Below are positions 33,138 through 43,649 of a stretch of DNA of 64,000 nt, in pieces. Source of the DNA: Spisula solida (Eukaryota > Mollusca > Bivalvia > Venerida > Mactridae). The translations under genes were made by a program, and so were the position numbers. The notes below the pieces were generated by a model, which saw only the letters and a program-made list of their open reading frames with translations, was not told the DNA's origin and ran no database searches. Numbering within the stretch: the stretch's first letter is position 1; every line of letters begins with the position of its first letter. The stretch spans positions 17,428,501 through 17,492,500 of the forward strand of contig OX365945.1 in the NCBI GenBank assembly GCA_947247005.1. Direction: 5' to 3'.

Positions 33138-33550
33138 CAGTGCCCACTAAAAATAAGTATACAGTCGCAAACTTAAACTTGGTTAAATGATTCAATATCT
33201 GTTTATCTGATGGACACAATTATACTAGTTTTTAAAACTGCAATTACTAAATGAGTCAAAAAGGGATAAAATTAAAGATGAAGAGTTTCTGAATTAGAAT
33301 AGCCATGTGATCCAAAAGGCTGAATTTTCCATCTTTTTATTCCAAAGGTACATTTCAAGCCGGATAAAGAAACGTTATATTTTACACCTAAGCTACCTAT
33401 CAATGGTCGGTCTTTACACTTAAATTCAGTTAATAAACAAAAATATTCCTTGTCTTCAAAACTATTGTTGCTTCACTGTTCTGCATATAGTGTTATTAAA
33501 GATGTGTAAAGGGGAAATAACCTATGTATACTTATTTTTGGTGGGCAGTG
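33138..33550. mobile_element. Tc1/mariner-type MITE (413 bp)
   Basis: The left end CAGTGCCCACTAAAAATAAG and the right end CTTATTTTTGGTGGGCAGTG are complementary for about 25 bp with two mismatches. TA duplications are at 33136-33137 and 33551-33552. A CAGTG terminus with TA target is characteristic of Tc1/mariner elements. No transposase remnant is seen. Confidence 0.88.
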
Positions 33551-33552
33551 TA

Positions 33553-36070
33553 AAATGATGATTATTTCTGTTTGATATTTCTAATATATACCCAGTACAT
33601 TTAAAAAACGCACACTACACATTTTCTCTAAATTTGTTGACTCGCATAAAATACTTCAAATGGACATACTACTACAAGACTTAACATTTGTGCAATGCGT
33701 AGGCTGTATGTTATTGAAATGTATCGATATTTTCATACAATTTATGTCAGAATACAATACAGTAATACATTAGGAATATAGTGGATGTGAAAAATTGCAC
33801 GTTTATTAATGTACTGACTATATTATATTAGAAGTATAAATTCGTGTTTGGTGTGTTTTTATCATTTATTTTTATGTTTTTATATTCCAAAAACACGTGT
33901 CCAGTACTTCCATATCAGCATAAATTCATGTATGTATTGACTTTCATCTAAAACATGTTTATCAAGGTATGAGTATGTTGATATATATTCATTCAAAACT
34001 AATGTTGGCATTCGAACGGCATCTTTCATTTCATTACATTTTAAATGTATGTTTTACCGCGTAGTTATAGGAGTATGTCTGTTTTATATTACATATAAAT
34101 GGATTATATATCTAAAGTCATATGTCATGTCGACACCTAGAATTAGATCAAAGGCTGTTTGTGTCTATCCTGTATGATTTGTTTGTAAACTTGATACGAG
34201 TGTATTTGCTCTGATATTCCAAGATAATGAACGAACATAGATTTTGTCTGCAAATGAGTGATCCTAAGAACCTCTATCAATTTGTATAACATAACTGATC
34301 TGTGCGTTTTACAACACTTTTAATTAAACAGTGAACATAATTTTTTTGAACTTGATTAGTGTGTCACCAACTGTAGTTAAAGAAAACAAGCAGTATTATG
34401 CCATGGATGAGTCCTAATGGCGTAGGTTCGAAACCCGCAGTGAGCAACGTTGAACCGTGAAACCTCACAATTCCGCAATTTGCGAGGTTGAACCTTGAAA
34501 CGTCACAATCCGTACTTCGAGACGTTGAACTGTGAAACAGACCCTCGCATTTTATTTTTTTATTCAAATGATTTAATAATGACACTAGTATAATTTCCTC
34601 TATGTATTATAGTTTTATCAAATAGAAAAGTGTTCTAGTTTATGTGTTTAAAAGACCTGGACTAGTCCATCGTGAAGCTTTAATACAATGTAATTCTAGA
34701 ACCTGGAATTTTGTATGAATGTTTAATTTGAATATCATTATTTGTTATAATGAATATTTTGTCAATACAACTTTGTGTAAATGTATATTCTCAATTTCTC
34801 ATGGGCCTTTGGTCTAATGAAGTTGAATATTTTTTAGTAAGATATACATTACATAAATTATGGTTTGTGGAATAATATTAATAATATGTCAAACTAAAAC
34901 ATAGTTTACTGTATGATCGAAAATGTGGTCACTTAATATCTGTGAGAGAGTCAAGGATTTCTTGCACAATATGTGTAGGGTATAGTGTTGGTCAAGTATA
35001 CTGACTTATTCAAATATTGATTGTATACATATCTGAATGTAGCCAGTGTTTGAACAAATACGTATACAAATATTATATATCAATCTAATGTGTATGCATT
35101 TCTTATTTCGAGCGATAATTATTGAATTATACACCAAACACGTATGTAATATAAAGACTTTTAAAAATCGTTTTCTATACGGAAGTTTTTTTTTCATTTT
35201 TCTTTGACATACATTTCATCATTAATGTGCTCTCTCAAATTGCATATATTAAAAGTACATTACAATTAGTTCCTTTTTTATTTTTTTTATATATTTATCA
35301 ATTTCAAGAACTCTCGTAGGAGTTCAGTTGACAATACATTATATAGTACAACCTCAATAATATGACCACTCGTGTATACTGTACAGCTTGTTTTCTTAAT
35401 GATTTCTTAATGAGGTGGTCTTAATACTGCTAGGCTTCAATAAAAAGCAAAACTGGTAATAGACTTGAAATATTGTGTTTCCTAATTACGAGATTATTTT
35501 ATAATTACAGTTGTCTTAGACAAATGTTTTACCGCATTGCGTAATGTACATGCTTTAGATTCTGTTCTGTTCAGTTTTGCTAAATGGTTGAGGCCCATGA
35601 GAGGATAATTTATGGTGTATTGAACAGCTAGAAGCATATCAATTTTAGGCTGTTGTCATGCTGTTAATACGGATATGATCATGCTGATCCGTTTCGTTGT
35701 AAATATGTTAATATGTTTTATAATAATCGTACTGTGGGTGGATAAATGATACACAAGATCCGTTTATCACCTGTTAAATTGTTAATAGTACATTTGTATT
35801 TGTTTTAGGTTCAGTATGTCTAAGGTGTCACATTACTCTACCTTATTTTTACAATTTTCACGTCTTGGTCTTGAATTATCCGGGGTATTAGTTTTATCGA
35901 GAAAAACGCCAGTTTAAATATATTTCGATCTTTAGGCTTCGTTACGATGCGAATACAATGTTCATATTTTGATAAAAAGCTTAGTATATTTACGATTGCG
36001 ACATGGTTTTTCAATTTTGATAAGTAGTTAAATAACACGTTACTCAGATATTGGTGTGAAACCACTATAA
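33553..36070. other. Intergenic/intronic DNA with a tRNA-like patch
   Basis: No exon recognised. At 34424-34440 GTAGGTTCGAAACCCGC has the sequence of a Pol III box B but the rest of a tRNA is not evident. Next to it, 34447-34540 holds three related blocks starting GTTGAACC(G/T)TGAAAC, separated by short hairpins such as CCTCACAATT / AATTTGCGAGG. At 35341-35450 a pair of ACCTC..GACCAC and GAGGTGGTC motifs may mark another decayed element. Confidence 0.45.
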
Positions 36071-36135
36071 AGCTGCCCTACGTTCAAGGAAAGTAACCTG
36101 CAAACATGTTTAACAATCACGGGTTTTTGTCGATA
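36071..36135. mobile_element. Truncated arm of the CCCTGCGTTCAA foldback family
   Basis: GCCCTACGTTCAAGGAAAGT and the following 45 bases (CCTGCAAACATGTTTAAC, GGGTTTTTGTCG) match the arms of the foldback nested in the HSP70 intron transposon (22155-22230, and the reverse strand of 22785-22842). The match stops exactly at the TTAA where the tandem array begins. Confidence 0.82.
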
Positions 36136-36139
36136 TTAA

Positions 36140-36788
36140 GGTGGCAGGGGATATACTGGGGTGAGGGGGGTCCCTGAAAATAACAAATATTTAGTGTAGA
36201 GCTTATTTATGGGCACCAAAAATTAAATTGGTATTTTAAAGACTCAAATCTGTATTTATTTTGTAAAAAGAAGGTGTTTATTGTTTTGAAAAATCATAGA
36301 AACTAAATATAAGCTGGCTCTGAAGGATTTGCTACTCTTCAAAATGGAGGTTACCACCACTGGCGGAAGTGCAAATTTAGCGTCGTTAGAAACCGCCAAA
36401 AAGTTTGACAGCAAATAGCAAAAAATCCACTTGTATGGGAGACACTTTTCTTGCTGAAATAACCTTGCTCAGGTATTGTATTTATGTAAAATTGAGCCAA
36501 ATATAGGATTGCATTGGCTTTAAAAATACTGTGTATGCTGTGAAATTGATCACTTTTGTATTTTTTTTACTTAAAATTGGAGGGGTAGGGGGAAAAACAA
36601 AGGGCCATAACTCCTCAACCCAAGGATTCAGCCTTATATTTGGATGCTGTTTTCAAGGCATGCTGTCTAGGTCCTGAGACTGACACAAAAAGACTTTATT
36701 GTCTCATTGGCTGTTTTCAAGAAATAGGCTTGACTGTTCGCGGCCTGTCGGAACCCGAAAATTGTCAAATAGTATATCCCCTGCCACC
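36140..36788. mobile_element. 649-bp TTAA-flanked MITE, first of 15 array copies
   Basis: The left end is GGTGGCAGGGGATATACT and the right end is its exact complement AGTATATCCCCTGCCACC. TTAA is on both sides (36136-36139 and 36789-36792). TTAA duplications define the piggyBac and Kolobok superfamilies. There is no transposase inside, so it is non-autonomous. The other copies in the array start at 37701, 39262, 40823, 43654, 45396, 48227, 49969, 51711, 53453, 55195, 56937, 58679, 60421 and 63252. The interior includes GGGCCATAACTCCTCAACCC, a phrase I associate with molluscan repeats. Three units keep the empty site, which confirms the boundaries. Confidence 0.93.
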
Positions 36789-36927
36789 TTAATAGAAATT
36801 GGCTTGTTATGAAGGTTCTTGGAACAGCCAGTTTTGCACTAAATTGGATAGATCCATGTCTAAGAAAACCAATGCTAGCAATTTCAGGCATTTTTTTGGC
36901 AATTTGTGTTGTCAATATCCTTTCAAA

Positions 36928-37343
36928 CAAGGGAGGTAATCCAAAATTTGAGAAAGTGCAAAATTTGAGATTGGCCCCCTGACCACCTGTCTGCAGCTCT
37001 AAAAGCTGTTTATTTGTATTATATTGATATTTTTTGTTACATATGTATTGAAAAAAGTCAAATGTATCCTAAAAGTGAATTTTGGACTGCTGTATTGTCT
37101 GGAAATTTGAATAATTTGGGGCGGTTTGCGACATTTTCTTGATTGCCGCCTTGTCGTTCGGGGCCCATTGACATTTAATGTGCATGCATGTGCCTGATAT
37201 TGGTCAGAAAGTGTTATTTGGTGTTAAATGGAATCTGCCGGCTTAATCCTACTGACATATTTGAGTGAAAATCTTGAAAAACTTGAAATATGACCTATGT
37301 AGTACTTGGAAAGTTGATGGTCTGAGCAGAGTTACTTCCCTTG
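36928..37343. mobile_element. Possible second MITE inside the array monomer (416 bp)
   Basis: CAAGGGAGGTAATCC at the left and a complementary AGTTACTTCCCTTG at the right bound this part of the monomer, present in every unit. The AAGGGAGGTAAC-type end is common in molluscan repeats. No target duplication or empty site was found, so this is tentative. Confidence 0.35.
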
Positions 37344-40300
37344 GCTGCCTATAATCACTGCTTTAATGATTTCTGATGCATCCTGAGTCATATTTGTTCA
37401 TTTGTTTGATAAAATACAGTAGAAAAAGGTTTATTGAGCATATTTACACTGCAGAAGCACATCCAGAACTACATTTTGGCTTGTATTTTGTGATTTTGGA
37501 ACAATGGTCACCATTGTTGATTCAACCATTTTGCAGTTCAAACATCCCGATTGGACCTTTTTTCCCGGATAAGTGTTCCAAATGCTTTATTTTGTGAAAA
37601 ACAACTGGGCGCAAGACACCAAAGAATCATTATGTGCATATTTAATATAATATTTCCCTTGAAATAGGAATTTAGACTAGCTATAGCTCTGAAAACTTAA
37701 GGTGGCAGGGGATATACTGGGGTGAGGGGGGTCCCTGAAAATAACAAATATTTAGTGTAGAGCTTATTTATGGGCACCAAAAATTAAATTGGTATTTTAA
37801 AGACTCAAATCTGTATTTATTTTGTAAAAAGAAGGTGTTTATTGTTTTGAAAAATCATAGAAACTAAATATAAGCTGGCTCTGAAGGATTTGCTACTCTT
37901 CAAAATGGAGGTTACCACCACTGGCGGAAGTGCAAATTTAGCGTCGTTAGAAACCGCCAAAAAGTTTGACAGCAAATAGCAAAAAATCCACTTGTATGGG
38001 AGACACTTTTCTTGCTGAAATAACCTTGCTCAGGTATTGTATTTATGTAAAATTGAGCCAAATATAGGATTGCATTGGCTTTAAAAATACTGTGTATGCT
38101 GTGAAATTGATCACTTTTGTATTTTTTTTACTTAAAATTGGAGGGGTAGGGGGAAAAACAAAGGGCCATAACTCCTCAACCCAAGGATTCAGCCTTATAT
38201 TTGGATGCTGTTTTCAAGGCATGCTGTCTAGGTCCTGAGACTGACACAAAAAGACTTTATTGTCTCATTGGCTGTTTTCAAGAAATAGGCTTGACTGTTC
38301 GCGGCCTGTCGGAACCCGAAAATTGTCAAATAGTATATCCCCTGCCACCTTAATAGAAATTGGCTTGTTATGAAGGTTCTTGGAACAGCCAGTTTTGCAC
38401 TAAATTGGATAGATCCATGTCTAAGAAAACCAATGCTAGCAATTTCAGGCATTTTTTTGGCAATTTGTGTTGTCAATATCCTTTCAAACAAGGGAGGTAA
38501 TCCAAAATTTGAGAAAGTGCAAAATTTGAGATTGGCCCCCTGACCACCTGTCTGCAGCTCTAAAAGCTGTTTATTTGTATTATATTGATATTTTTTGTTA
38601 CATATGTATTGAAAAAAGTCAAATGTATCCTAAAAGTGAATTTTGGACTGCTGTATTGTCTGGAAATTTGAATAATTTGGGGCGGTTTGCGACATTTTCT
38701 TGATTGCCGCCTTGTCGTTCGGGGCCCATTGACATTTAATGTGCATGCATGTGCCTGATATTGGTCAGAAAGTGTTATTTGGTGTTAAATGGAATCTGCC
38801 GGCTTAATCCTACTGACATATTTGAGTGAAAATCTTGAAAAACTTGAAATATGACCTATGTAGTACTTGGAAAGTTGATGGTCTGAGCAGAGTTACTTCC
38901 CTTGGCTGCCTATAATCACTGCTTTAATGATTTCTGATGCATCCTGAGTCATATTTGTTCATTTGTTTGATAAAATACAGTAGAAAAAGGTTTATTGAGC
39001 ATATTTACACTGCAGAAGCACATCCAGAACTACATTTTGGCTTGTATTTTGTGATTTTGGAACAATGGTCACCATTGTTGATTCAACCATTTTGCAGTTC
39101 AAACATCCCGATTGGACCTTTTTTCCCGGATAAGTGTTCCAAATGCTTTATTTTGTGAAAAACAACTGGGCGCAAGACACCAAAGAATCATTATGTGCAT
39201 ATTTAATATAATATTTCCCTTGAAATAGGAATTTAGACTAGCTATAGCTCTGAAAACTTAAGGTGGCAGGGGATATACTGGGGTGAGGGGGGTCCCTGAA
39301 AATAACAAATATTTAGTGTAGAGCTTATTTATGGGCACCAAAAATTAAATTGGTATTTTAAAGACTCAAATCTGTATTTATTTTGTAAAAAGAAGGTGTT
39401 TATTGTTTTGAAAAATCATAGAAACTAAATATAAGCTGGCTCTGAAGGATTTGCTACTCTTCAAAATGGAGGTTACCACCACTGGCGGAAGTGCAAATTT
39501 AGCGTCGTTAGAAACCGCCAAAAAGTTTGACAGCAAATAGCAAAAAATCCACTTGTATGGGAGACACTTTTCTTGCTGAAATAACCTTGCTCAGGTATTG
39601 TATTTATGTAAAATTGAGCCAAATATAGGATTGCATTGGCTTTAAAAATACTGTGTATGCTGTGAAATTGATCACTTTTGTATTTTTTTTACTTAAAATT
39701 GGAGGGGTAGGGGGAAAAACAAAGGGCCATAACTCCTCAACCCAAGGATTCAGCCTTATATTTGGATGCTGTTTTCAAGGCATGCTGTCTAGGTCCTGAG
39801 ACTGACACAAAAAGACTTTATTGTCTCATTGGCTGTTTTCAAGAAATAGGCTTGACTGTTCGCGGCCTGTCGGAACCCGAAAATTGTCAAATAGTATATC
39901 CCCTGCCACCTTAATAGAAATTGGCTTGTTATGAAGGTTCTTGGAACAGCCAGTTTTGCACTAAATTGGATAGATCCATGTCTAAGAAAACCAATGCTAG
40001 CAATTTCAGGCATTTTTTTGGCAATTTGTGTTGTCAATATCCTTTCAAACAAGGGAGGTAATCCAAAATTTGAGAAAGTGCAAAATTTGAGATTGGCCCC
40101 CTGACCACCTGTCTGCAGCTCTAAAAGCTGTTTATTTGTATTATATTGATATTTTTTGTTACATATGTATTGAAAAAAGTCAAATGTATCCTAAAAGTGA
40201 ATTTTGGACTGCTGTATTGTCTGGAAATTTGAATAATTTGGGGCGGTTTGCGACATTTTCTTGATTGCCGCCTTGTCGTTCGGGGCCCATTGACATTTAA

Positions 40301-42560
40301 TGTGCATGCATGTGCCTGATATTGGTCAGAAAGTGTTATTTGGTGTTAAATGGAATCTGCCGGCTTAATCCTACTGACATATTTGAGTGAAAATCTTGAA
40401 AAACTTGAAATATGACCTATGTAGTACTTGGAAAGTTGATGGTCTGAGCAGAGTTACTTCCCTTGGCTGCCTATAATCACTGCTTTAATGATTTCTGATG
40501 CATCCTGAGTCATATTTGTTCATTTGTTTGATAAAATACAGTAGAAAAAGGTTTATTGAGCATATTTACACTGCAGAAGCACATCCAGAACTACATTTTG
40601 GCTTGTATTTTGTGATTTTGGAACAATGGTCACCATTGTTGATTCAACCATTTTGCAGTTCAAACATCCCGATTGGACCTTTTTTCCCGGATAAGTGTTC
40701 CAAATGCTTTATTTTGTGAAAAACAACTGGGCGCAAGACACCAAAGAATCATTATGTGCATATTTAATATAATATTTCCCTTGAAATAGGAATTTAGACT
40801 AGCTATAGCTCTGAAAACTTAAGGTGGCAGGGGATATACTGGGGTGAGGGGGGTCCCTGAAAATAACAAATATTTAGTGTAGAGCTTATTTATGGGCACC
40901 AAAAATTAAATTGGTATTTTAAAGACTCAAATCTGTATTTATTTTGTAAAAAGAAGGTGTTTATTGTTTTGAAAAATCATAGAAACTAAATATAAGCTGG
41001 CTCTGAAGGATTTGCTACTCTTCAAAATGGAGGTTACCACCACTGGCGGAAGTGCAAATTTAGCGTCGTTAGAAACCGCCAAAAAGTTTGACAGCAAATA
41101 GCAAAAAATCCACTTGTATGGGAGACACTTTTCTTGCTGAAATAACCTTGCTCAGGTATTGTATTTATGTAAAATTGAGCCAAATATAGGATTGCATTGG
41201 CTTTAAAAATACTGTGTATGCTGTGAAATTGATCACTTTTGTATTTTTTTTACTTAAAATTGGAGGGGTAGGGGGAAAAACAAAGGGCCATAACTCCTCA
41301 ACCCAAGGATTCAGCCTTATATTTGGATGCTGTTTTCAAGGCATGCTGTCTAGGTCCTGAGACTGACACAAAAAGACTTTATTGTCTCATTGGCTGTTTT
41401 CAAGAAATAGGCTTGACTGTTCGCGGCCTGTCGGAACCCGAAAATTGTCAAATAGTATATCCCCTGCCACCTTAATAGAAATTGGCTTGTTATGAAGGTT
41501 CTTGGAACAGCCAGTTTTGCACTAAATTGGATAGATCCATGTCTAAGAAAACCAATGCTAGCAATTTCAGGCATTTTTTTGGCAATTTGTGTTGTCAATA
41601 TCCTTTCAAACAAGGGAGGTAATCCAAAATTTGAGAAAGTGCAAAATTTGAGATTGGCCCCCTGACCACCTGTCTGCAGCTCTAAAAGCTGTTTATTTGT
41701 ATTATATTGATATTTTTTGTTACATATGTATTGAAAAAAGTCAAATGTATCCTAAAAGTGAATTTTGGACTGCTGTATTGTCTGGAAATTTGAATAATTT
41801 GGGGCGGTTTGCGACATTTTCTTGATTGCCGCCTTGTCGTTCGGGGCCCATTGACATTTAATGTGCATGCATGTGCCTGATATTGGTCAGAAAGTGTTAT
41901 TTGGTGTTAAATGGAATCTGCCGGCTTAATCCTACTGACATATTTGAGTGAAAATCTTGAAAAACTTGAAATATGACCTATGTAGTACTTGGAAAGTTGA
42001 TGGTCTGAGCAGAGTTACTTCCCTTGGCTGCCTATAATCACTGCTTTAATGATTTCTGATGCATCCTGAGTCATATTTGTTCATTTGTTTGATAAAATAC
42101 AGTAGAAAAAGGTTTATTGAGCATATTTACACTGCAGAAGCACATCCAGAACTACATTTTGGCTTGTATTTTGTGATTTTGGAACAATGGTCACCATTGT
42201 TGATTCAACCATTTTGCAGTTCAAACATCCCGATTGGACCTTTTTTCCCGGATAAGTGTTCCAAATGCTTTATTTTGTGAAAAACAACTGGGCGCAAGAC
42301 ACCAAAGAATCATTATGTGCATATTTAATATAATATTTCCCTTGAAATAGGAATTTAGACTAGCTATAGCTCTGGCTAGCCCGTGATGAAGAATTAAATT
42401 GGAATTTGGCAAAATTGAAGGATTTATGTGGAAAAGTAAATTGAATATGAATTACTAAATGCATGATGGAGAACATATTCATGGGTTAGGTTTTACTCAA
42501 AAAACATGCTGGAACAAGATATGCATATAAAATTTGATTTCAAGATGTAGATCTGAAAAC

Positions 42561-43649
42561 TTAATAGAAATTGGCTTGTTATGAAGGTTCTTGGAACAGC
42601 CAGTTTTGCACTAAATTGGATAGATCCATGTCTAAGAAAACCAATGCTAGCAATTTCAGGCATTTTTTTGGCAATTTGTGTTGTCAATATCCTTTCAAAC
42701 AAGGGAGGTAATCCAAAATTTGAGAAAGTGCAAAATTTGAGATTGGCCCCCTGACCACCTGTCTGCAGCTCTAAAAGCTGTTTATTTGTATTATATTGAT
42801 ATTTTTTGTTACATATGTATTGAAAAAAGTCAAATGTATCCTAAAAGTGAATTTTGGACTGCTGTATTGTCTGGAAATTTGAATAATTTGGGGCGGTTTG
42901 CGACATTTTCTTGATTGCCGCCTTGTCGTTCGGGGCCCATTGACATTTAATGTGCATGCATGTGCCTGATATTGGTCAGAAAGTGTTATTTGGTGTTAAA
43001 TGGAATCTGCCGGCTTAATCCTACTGACATATTTGAGTGAAAATCTTGAAAAACTTGAAATATGACCTATGTAGTACTTGGAAAGTTGATGGTCTGAGCA
43101 GAGTTACTTCCCTTGGCTGCCTATAATCACTGCTTTAATGATTTCTGATGCATCCTGAGTCATATTTGTTCATTTGTTTGATAAAATACAGTAGAAAAAG
43201 GTTTATTGAGCATATTTACACTGCAGAAGCACATCCAGAACTACATTTTGGCTTGTATTTTGTGATTTTGGAACAATGGTCACCATTGTTGATTCAACCA
43301 TTTTGCAGTTCAAACATCCCGATTGGACCTTTTTTCCCGGATAAGTGTTCCAAATGCTTTATTTTGTGAAAAACAACTGGGCGCAAGACACCAAAGAATC
43401 ATTATGTGCATATTTAATATAATATTTCCCTTGAAATAGGAATTTAGACTAGCTATAGCTCTGGCTAGCCCGTGATGAAGAATTAAATTGGAATTTGGCA
43501 AAATTGAAGGATTTATGTGGAAAAGTAAATTGAATATGAATTACTAAATGCATGATGGAGAACATATTCATGGGTTAGGTTTTACTCAAAAAACATGCTG
43601 GAACAAGATATGCATATAAAATTTGATTTCAAGATGTAGATCTGAAAAC
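42561..43649. repeat. Array unit 5, MITE-free (1089 bp)
   Basis: The junction reads GAAAACTTAATAGAAATTGG with a single TTAA and no trace of the MITE. Elsewhere the same flanks are separated by the 649-bp element and a second TTAA. The unit therefore shows either the original empty site or a precise excision. Confidence 0.95.

Larger units (their letters stand above)
36136..40818. repeat. Edge subarray of three 1561-bp units
   Basis: Units 1-3 contain the TTAA element but lack the 181-bp block that starts GGCTAGCCCGTGATGAAG in other units. In its place AGCTCTG runs directly into AAAACTTAA. The missing block is bounded by TCTG on both sides (AGCTCTGGCTAG ... AGATCTGAAAAC), which suggests a deletion between short direct repeats. 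All three deleted units lie at the array edge. Confidence 0.93.

Noticed and set aside
35806..35915. Possible next exon of the LRR gene after acceptor TTTTAG at 35808
   Set aside because: The phase fits, but the translation (FSMSKVSHYS...) lacks the LxxLxLxxN pattern and soon meets a stop.
36667..36930. 87-codon minus-strand frame repeated in every MITE-bearing array unit
   Set aside because: It starts in the monomer, crosses the MITE boundary and ends in the MITE. In MITE-free units it changes to a 69-codon frame with a different end. There is no domain, and its conservation is explained by DNA-level identity of the units.
37376..37597. 73-codon plus-strand frame repeated in every array unit
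   Set aside because: Identical in all units because the DNA is identical, so there is no evidence of protein-level selection. It shows no recognisable domain, signal or splice context.
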